The translations under genes and the position numbers were made by a program. Of a stretch of 64,000 nucleotides of DNA, positions 59,660-64,000 are shown one piece after another. Location: assembly GCA_020041925.1 (NCBI GenBank), contig CP083409.1; one strand, written 5' to 3'. The number at the start of each line of letters is the position of its first letter. The stretch's first letter is position 1. Under the pieces are notes generated by a model. That model saw only the letters and a program-made list of their open reading frames with translations, was not told the origin of the DNA and did not search any database. The stretch is from Faucicola osloensis_D (GTDB taxonomy: Bacteria; Pseudomonadota; Gammaproteobacteria; Pseudomonadales; Moraxellaceae).

Positions 59660-62152
59660 ATGACTGATACATCTGCGAATGTAGCCGATCAGACACAACA
59701 ATCTATTACCCAATCAAGTCATCAAGAAAATAAAGCCTATGGTTCTGACAGTATCCGCGTACTTCGTGGCTTAGAAGCCGTCCGTGTACGCCCTGGTATG
59801 TACATTGGCGATACCGACGATGGCACAGGTTTGCATCATATGGTGTTTGAAGTGGTGGATAACGCCATTGATGAAGCCTTGGCGGGTCACTGTGATCAAA
59901 TTGACATCATCATCCACGAAGATGAATCGGTTAGCGTCAAAGACAATGGACGCGGTATTCCTGTCGATATTCATCCAGAAGAAGGGGTGTCAGCTGCGCA
60001 GGTTATCATGACGGTCCTGCATGCGGGCGGTAAATTTGACGACAACAGTTATAAAGTCTCAGGTGGTTTGCACGGTGTTGGTGTGTCAGTGGTTAATGCG
60101 TTATCAAAAAAACTGGTGCTGGATATTTGGCGTGATGGTTATCACTATAGCCAAACGTATGCCGATGGTGAGCCCGTAGCGCCTATCGAACAGCTTGAAG
60201 CCACCCAGCAAACAGGCACACAAGTGCGCTTTTATCCAAGCGATGATATTTTTACAGGCACGATTTTTGATTTTGAAATTCTCGCCAAGCGCTTACGCGA
60301 ATTGTCGTTTTTAAACTCGGGTGTACGCATTGTATTGACGGATGAGCGCGATGACAAACGCCATGAGTTTGAACACGTTGGCGGTCTATCTGAGTTCGTT
60401 CATTACATCAATGCGGGCAAAACTGGGCTAAATGAGGTGTTTCATTTTACCAGTGAAGAAAATGACGGTATCAGTGTCGAAGTGGCATTGCAATGGACAG
60501 ATAGCTACAACGAAAAAGTATTATGCTTTACCAATAATATCCCGCAAAAAGATGGTGGCAGCCATCTTTCTGGTTTTCGTTCGGCATTAACACGCTGCCT
60601 AAATAGCTATATGGATAGCGAAAACTTGATGAAAAAAGAAAAAGTTGCGGTAACAGGTGACGATGCGCGGGAAGGTTTAACCGCGATTATTTCTGTCAAA
60701 GTACCTGACCCAAAATTCTCAAGCCAAACCAAAGACAAACTGGTATCGAGTGAAGTCAAACCCGCGGTTGAATCAGCCATGCACGATAAGTTTAGCGCTT
60801 ACTTGCTTGAAAATCCCAATGCTGCCAAAGGGATTGCTGGTAAAATCATCGATGCCGCCCGTGCGCGGGAAGCTGCGCGTAAAGCTCGTGAAATGACTCG
60901 CCGTAAAACTACCCTTGATATCGCAGGTCTGCCAGGCAAACTTGCCGACTGCCAAGAAAAAGACCCTGCGATGTCAGAGCTGTACATTGTGGAAGGGGAC
61001 TCGGCAGGCGGTTCTGCCAAACAAGGGCGTAACCGTAAGATGCAGGCGATTTTACCGCTGAAAGGTAAAATTCTAAATGTAGAACGTGCGCGTTTTGATA
61101 AGATGCTATCGTCGCAGGAAGTGGGTACCTTAATTACCGCATTGGGTACAGGCATCGGACCTGATGAGTACAATCCCGACAAATTACGCTATCACAAAAT
61201 TATCATCATGACTGATGCGGACGTGGATGGTTCACATATTCGCACCTTGCTTCTGACGTTCTTTTTCCGTCAAACCCCAGAGCTATTAGAACGTGGTCAT
61301 ATTTATATTGCGCAGCCACCGCTGTATAAAGTGAAAAAAGGTCGCCAAGAATTGTATGTCAAAGATGATGAAGCGTTAAAGGCCTATTTATTGTCATCAA
61401 CCATTGACGATACCCAGTTGCATTTGAGTGAAGGTACGCCTGCGGTAACCGGGCAAGCGCTAGAAACCTTGCTCAATGATTATAACCAAACTCAGACCAT
61501 CAAAAACCGTTTGCAAATCAAATATCCAAGCGCCGTATTGGATGCGTTGGCAATCACCAGCAAACTTAGCATGCCAATGATTGAAGATGAAACGCAAATG
61601 CGAAATTGGGTAGAAGCATTAGCGCAGAATCTAGCCGTGACGGCAGACGGATTACACCCACAAATTGAATTAGAGCCCTTTAGCAAACAAGAAGGCGATC
61701 ATCAAAAAACCTATTATCTACCGCGCGTGACGATTTTTATCCATCAGTTGCCACACGCGTACTTATTAGATACCGCATTTATTGGTTCAGGTGAGTATAG
61801 CCGTTTGCATCGCTTGACCAGCCAGTGGAAAGATATGTTGTCAGATACCGCCTATATCGCTAAAGGTGATAAAAAACTGCCGATCAAAGACATGGGTTAT
61901 CTATGGCAATTTATTATGAGTGATGCGCGCCGTGGGTTAGCGATTCAGCGTTATAAAGGGTTGGGCGAGATGAACGCTGATCAATTGTGGGAAACCACGA
62001 TGGATCCAGAAAACCGCCATATGCTAAAAGTCACCATTGAAGATGCGATTGCTGCTGACCATTTATTTTCGTGTCTGATGGGGGATGATGTAGAGCCGCG
62101 TCGTGCCTTTATTGAAGAGAATGCGTTAACGGTGACCAACTTAGATATTTAA
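59660..62152 (+). CDS. gyrB: DNA gyrase subunit B
   Basis: 830 residues from the ATG at 59660 (GGAG 6-9 nt upstream; an upstream in-frame start adds 51 unrelated residues). GHKL ATPase (VFEVVDNAIDEALAGHCDQI, DNGRGIPVDIHPEEG, GGLHGVGVSVVNALS), transducer, TOPRIM (IVEGDSAGGSAKQGRNRKMQAILPLKGKILN, MTDADVDGSHI) and the C-terminal gyrase region with the proteobacterial insert (~560-740). End: YKGLGEMNADQLWETTMDPENR. It supplies the ATPase of the supercoiling enzyme; gyrA is elsewhere. Confidence 0.98.
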   Translation: MTDTSANVADQTQQSITQSSHQENKAYGSDSIRVLRGLEAVRVRPGMYIGDTDDGTGLHHMVFEVVDNAIDEALAGHCDQIDIIIHEDESVSVKDNGRGIPVDIHPEEGVSAAQVIMTVLHAGGKFDDNSYKVSGGLHGVGVSVVNALSKKLVLDIWRDGYHYSQTYADGEPVAPIEQLEATQQTGTQVRFYPSDDIFTGTIFDFEILAKRLRELSFLNSGVRIVLTDERDDKRHEFEHVGGLSEFVHYINAGKTGLNEVFHFTSEENDGISVEVALQWTDSYNEKVLCFTNNIPQKDGGSHLSGFRSALTRCLNSYMDSENLMKKEKVAVTGDDAREGLTAIISVKVPDPKFSSQTKDKLVSSEVKPAVESAMHDKFSAYLLENPNAAKGIAGKIIDAARAREAARKAREMTRRKTTLDIAGLPGKLADCQEKDPAMSELYIVEGDSAGGSAKQGRNRKMQAILPLKGKILNVERARFDKMLSSQEVGTLITALGTGIGPDEYNPDKLRYHKIIIMTDADVDGSHIRTLLLTFFFRQTPELLERGHIYIAQPPLYKVKKGRQELYVKDDEALKAYLLSSTIDDTQLHLSEGTPAVTGQALETLLNDYNQTQTIKNRLQIKYPSAVLDALAITSKLSMPMIEDETQMRNWVEALAQNLAVTADGLHPQIELEPFSKQEGDHQKTYYLPRVTIFIHQLPHAYLLDTAFIGSGEYSRLHRLTSQWKDMLSDTAYIAKGDKKLPIKDMGYLWQFIMSDARRGLAIQRYKGLGEMNADQLWETTMDPENRHMLKVTIEDAIAADHLFSCLMGDDVEPRRAFIEENALTVTNLDI

Positions 62153-62193
62153 CCCAATATTAGAGTCGTGTTTTAATACTTTAATACAATGGA

Positions 62194-62226
62194 AACCACC
62201 TTATGTCGTAATAAGGTGGTTTTATT
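62194..62226 (+). terminator. gyrB terminator
   Basis: AACCACCTTAT / ATAAGGTGGTT with a 6-nt loop, then TTATTT. Just before mntP. Confidence 0.82.
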
Positions 62227-62255
62227 TCAGCTAGAATTTTTAGAAGAGATATCAC

Positions 62256-62846
62256 ATGATTGCTTTATTACTGCTAGCGATAGCCTTATCGATGGATGCC
62301 TTTGCTGTAGCGATTGGACTCGGTGCCAAACACCGCCAAGATACGACCAAAATTGCGGTCATGGCAGGCGTATATTTTGGCGTCTTTCAAGGTTTGATGC
62401 CTTTGATTGGTTATCTCGGTGGACGTTCAATCCTAGGATTTATCGCCAATTGGGCGCCTTGGATCGCGTGCATTATTTTGGTGGGGCTTGGTGGAAAAAT
62501 GCTGTATGAAGCCTTATCTGGCGATGATGAAGATGCCACATCACAAGACTCCACCCCGCACAATATTGCTTTAGATATCGCCAATGATGCCAATGTTGTC
62601 ATCACGCATAAAACCATGACTACTTTAGCGATTGCAACCAGTATTGATGCAATGGCAGCCGGATTTACCTTAAACTTAATCCCAGTCAATCCTTATGTAT
62701 CCTGTGCAGTAATTGCCGTGGTAACAGGCATTTTTAGCTTTATTGGCGTATTTATGGGCAAGCAATCAGGCACGTGGCTAGAGAGTAAGGCTGAAATTTT
62801 TGGTGGGCTAGTGTTAATCGGTATTGGCATCAAAATGGTAATTTAA
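62256..62846 (+). CDS. mntP: Manganese efflux pump MntP
   Basis: 196 residues, six membrane helices in two repeats. The Asp-containing signature helices are LLAIALSMDAFAVAIGLGAK and TTLAIATSIDAMAAGFTLNLI. It exports Mn2+ to protect against overload. The central acidic cytoplasmic loop (SGDDEDATSQDSTPHN, ~85-105) is longer than in E. coli. No yybP-ykoY riboswitch is visible in the 103-bp gap upstream, where E. coli has one. Confidence 0.96.
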   Translation: MIALLLLAIALSMDAFAVAIGLGAKHRQDTTKIAVMAGVYFGVFQGLMPLIGYLGGRSILGFIANWAPWIACIILVGLGGKMLYEALSGDDEDATSQDSTPHNIALDIANDANVVITHKTMTTLAIATSIDAMAAGFTLNLIPVNPYVSCAVIAVVTGIFSFIGVFMGKQSGTWLESKAEIFGGLVLIGIGIKMVI

Positions 62847-62885
62847 TAGGCTAGCTTTCTTGCCTCAGATTTTAACAGTTCAAAT

Positions 62886-62920
62886 AAAAAAGACTTTCAA
62901 ATTGATGAAAGTCTTTTTTT
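62886..62920. terminator. Bidirectional terminator after mntP
   Basis: AAAAAAGACTTTCA / TGAAAGTCTTTTTT with a short loop, between mntP and the convergent glycine-zipper gene. Confidence 0.9.
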
Positions 62921-62946
62921 TATGTTAAGCTAACTTAATCGAAAGA

Positions 62947-64000
62947 TTAACGCTTAATACGATACCATGCATCACGTGCTGCTAGGCGAGCTTGGTCCCA
63001 AGTCAAACGTGAATTACCTTTGAATTTTTCCCAATCATTGCGTAAGTCATTTTCAACACTTTCAAAATCATTAGCAGTATTAAAATGATGACGTGCACGG
63101 TAACCATAATCATACGCTGAGCGATAGTCAGTATCGTAATCGTAGCCTTGACTATAGTAAGTCGTCGTATTGTAGTTATTGCGCCAGTAGGTATCTTCTT
63201 CTGTATTACCTTCAAGCGTATTTGCTACGGCATTACCCGTGGCTGCACCTGCTACAGCACCAATGGCACCGCCAACTAATGAACCTACTGGACCACCTAC
63301 CGCACCAATTGCAGCGCCTGTAGCAGCACCAGCTACCATACCTGTACCACTGGCAACAGGGTTAGCTTCTTTACGTTGTTCACCGGCTTCAGTTGGGTTG
63401 ACTGCTTCACCGACTTCATGACCTGCTGCACCACCTGCTACAGCGCCAATCGCGCCACCCACTAAGGTACCAACAGGGCCCGCTACTGAACCAACGGCTG
63501 CACCGGCTGCTGCACCGCCTAGTGCCCCAGAACCACTGGCAACTGGATGAGGTTTTTCGTAAGCATCTTCAGCAGTAGTAGGGTTGACTGCTTCACCGAC
63601 TTCATGACCTGCCGCGCTACCTGCCACGGCGCCAATCGCACCACCAATCAATGTACCAACGGGACCCGCTACTGAACCAACGGCTGCACCAGCTGCGGCA
63701 CCACCTAATGCGCCTGTACCAGTAGCAACAGGATGACCCTTTTCTTCACCTTCTGCATAGCCATCCACTGTACGAAGACGTGGTGAATATTCTTGACCAG
63801 AAATACGAGCATCTGTTCTATCCCAACCATCACGAATCGCTTCTTTAGCATCCTGCCATGCAAGACGTGAACTACCTTTTACTTCATGCCAACTACGTTC
63901 AAGATCAGATTCTACACTGTCAAACGTGGTGCCAGCTGGGTATTTTGCGCGGTTTGCATAGCCGACTGCATAAGCTGGTTGATAGTCAGTGGTATAATCA
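62947..64000 (-). CDS. Glycine-zipper repeat protein with duplicated terminal domains (5' end cut by window)
   Basis: The reading frame is open to the right edge (first complete codon at 63999), so the true start lies outside. Visible residues, N to C: domain A (YANRAKYPAGTTFDSVESDLERSWHEVKG...AIRDGWDR), a short linker, three 62-residue glycine-zipper units (63735-63550, 63549-63364, 63363-63178; GALGGAAAGAAVGSVAGPVG...GGAIGAVAGSAAGHEVGEA), then domain A' (YDYDTDYRSAYDYGYRARHH...FESVENDLRNDWEKFKG...AARDAWYRIKR). A and A' are clear duplicates. Glycine zippers pack in membranes; each unit could form a helical hairpin. Function unknown; a stress-linked envelope role is a guess. A GTG at 63768 is an alternative internal start but would lose domain A. 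Confidence 0.85.
   Translation of the reverse strand, partial: DYTTDYQPAYAVGYANRAKYPAGTTFDSVESDLERSWHEVKGSSRLAWQDAKEAIRDGWDRTDARISGQEYSPRLRTVDGYAEGEEKGHPVATGTGALGGAAAGAAVGSVAGPVGTLIGGAIGAVAGSAAGHEVGEAVNPTTAEDAYEKPHPVASGSGALGGAAAGAAVGSVAGPVGTLVGGAIGAVAGGAAGHEVGEAVNPTEAGEQRKEANPVASGTGMVAGAATGAAIGAVGGPVGSLVGGAIGAVAGAATGNAVANTLEGNTEEDTYWRNNYNTTTYYSQGYDYDTDYRSAYDYGYRARHHFNTANDFESVENDLRNDWEKFKGNSRLTWDQARLAARDAWYRIKR
63178..63735. repeat. Three 186-bp glycine-zipper repeat units
   Basis: Three 62-codon units at 63735-63550, 63549-63364 and 63363-63178 (read on the minus strand). Units 1 and 2 are nearly identical in DNA; unit 3 is more diverged and runs into domain A'. Confidence 0.85.

Noticed and set aside
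62153..62255. Manganese (yybP-ykoY) riboswitch before mntP
   Set aside because: The gap is only 103 bp and its hairpin is a plain terminator for gyrB.
63093..63421. Plus-strand frames opposite the glycine-zipper gene
   Set aside because: They are Ala/Pro/Thr repeats created by the antisense of glycine/alanine codons.
1..64000. CRISPR array, prophage or insertion sequence
   Set aside because: No regular repeat-spacer series, integrase, transposase or phage structural gene was seen; the repeats found are short or within genes.

Overview
The window looks like the origin-proximal part of a gammaproteobacterial chromosome from the family Moraxellaceae, most like Moraxella/Faucicola osloensis or a near relative. 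I infer this from gene content and order (rnpA-rpmH-dnaA-dnaN-recF-gyrB, nrdR-ribD-ribE, mpl, gdhA, PanZ-like GNAT), moderate G+C and the protein sequences. No database search was possible. Nearly all of it is ordinary housekeeping sequence on both strands. I see no CRISPR array, rRNA, prophage or insertion sequence, and only one tRNA (Phe).

Layout. 0-8.4 kb: lolB; a lipid-A modification pair (eptA and a PAP2 phosphatase); a HExxH protein; a PanZ-like acetyltransferase; tRNA-Phe; DUF1653 and FKBP; hprA; a DinJ/YafQ-type toxin-antitoxin pair with a perfect palindromic operator; tyrS. 8.5-20.7 kb: anmK, fabF, a coiled-coil protein, a YkgJ protein, uvrC, an AT-rich orphan gene beside an HNH nuclease, a DUF4442 thioesterase, a methyltransferase, a secreted small protein, hemN and comM. 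20.7-34.9 kb: DUF4385, gph, phoU/pstS, a TolC-family porin, a TPP riboswitch with thiC, a solitary Mrr-like nuclease, dapB, dnaJ, DUF2939, rsuA, yigZ and yheT. 35-47.5 kb: gdhA, mpl, an orphan ParA, a YeaQ/YmgE membrane protein, an enoyl-CoA hydratase, thrC, rsmB, fmt and a large hybrid sensor kinase. 47.6-62.8 kb: the replication-origin neighbourhood (ribE, ribD, nrdR, mnmE, yidC, yidD, rnpA, rpmH | dnaA, dnaN, recF, gyrB) and mntP. 62.9 kb to the end: a glycine-zipper repeat protein that runs off the right edge.

The most interesting signal is not a gene. Ten ParB-binding (parS-like) 16-mers lie between 30.3 and 59.3 kb around dnaA, several inside conserved genes. Three carry the same C-to-T change in the core (CATGTG). 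These three sit in or beside the 466-bp ribE-ribD gap, which also holds four DnaA boxes, so the window has two DnaA-box clusters: that gap and the expected rpmH-dnaA gap, where three boxes are phased exactly 12 bp apart. A ParA-type ATPase lies within the parS domain but has no adjacent parB.

Other points of interest are the duplicated-domain architecture of the terminal glycine-zipper protein, a 4 x 15-bp in-frame repeat at the start of eptA, a 16-17-bp repeat array between the TPP riboswitch and thiC, and the AT-rich orphan gene next to the HNH nuclease. I found no convincing new multigene defence or biosynthetic system.
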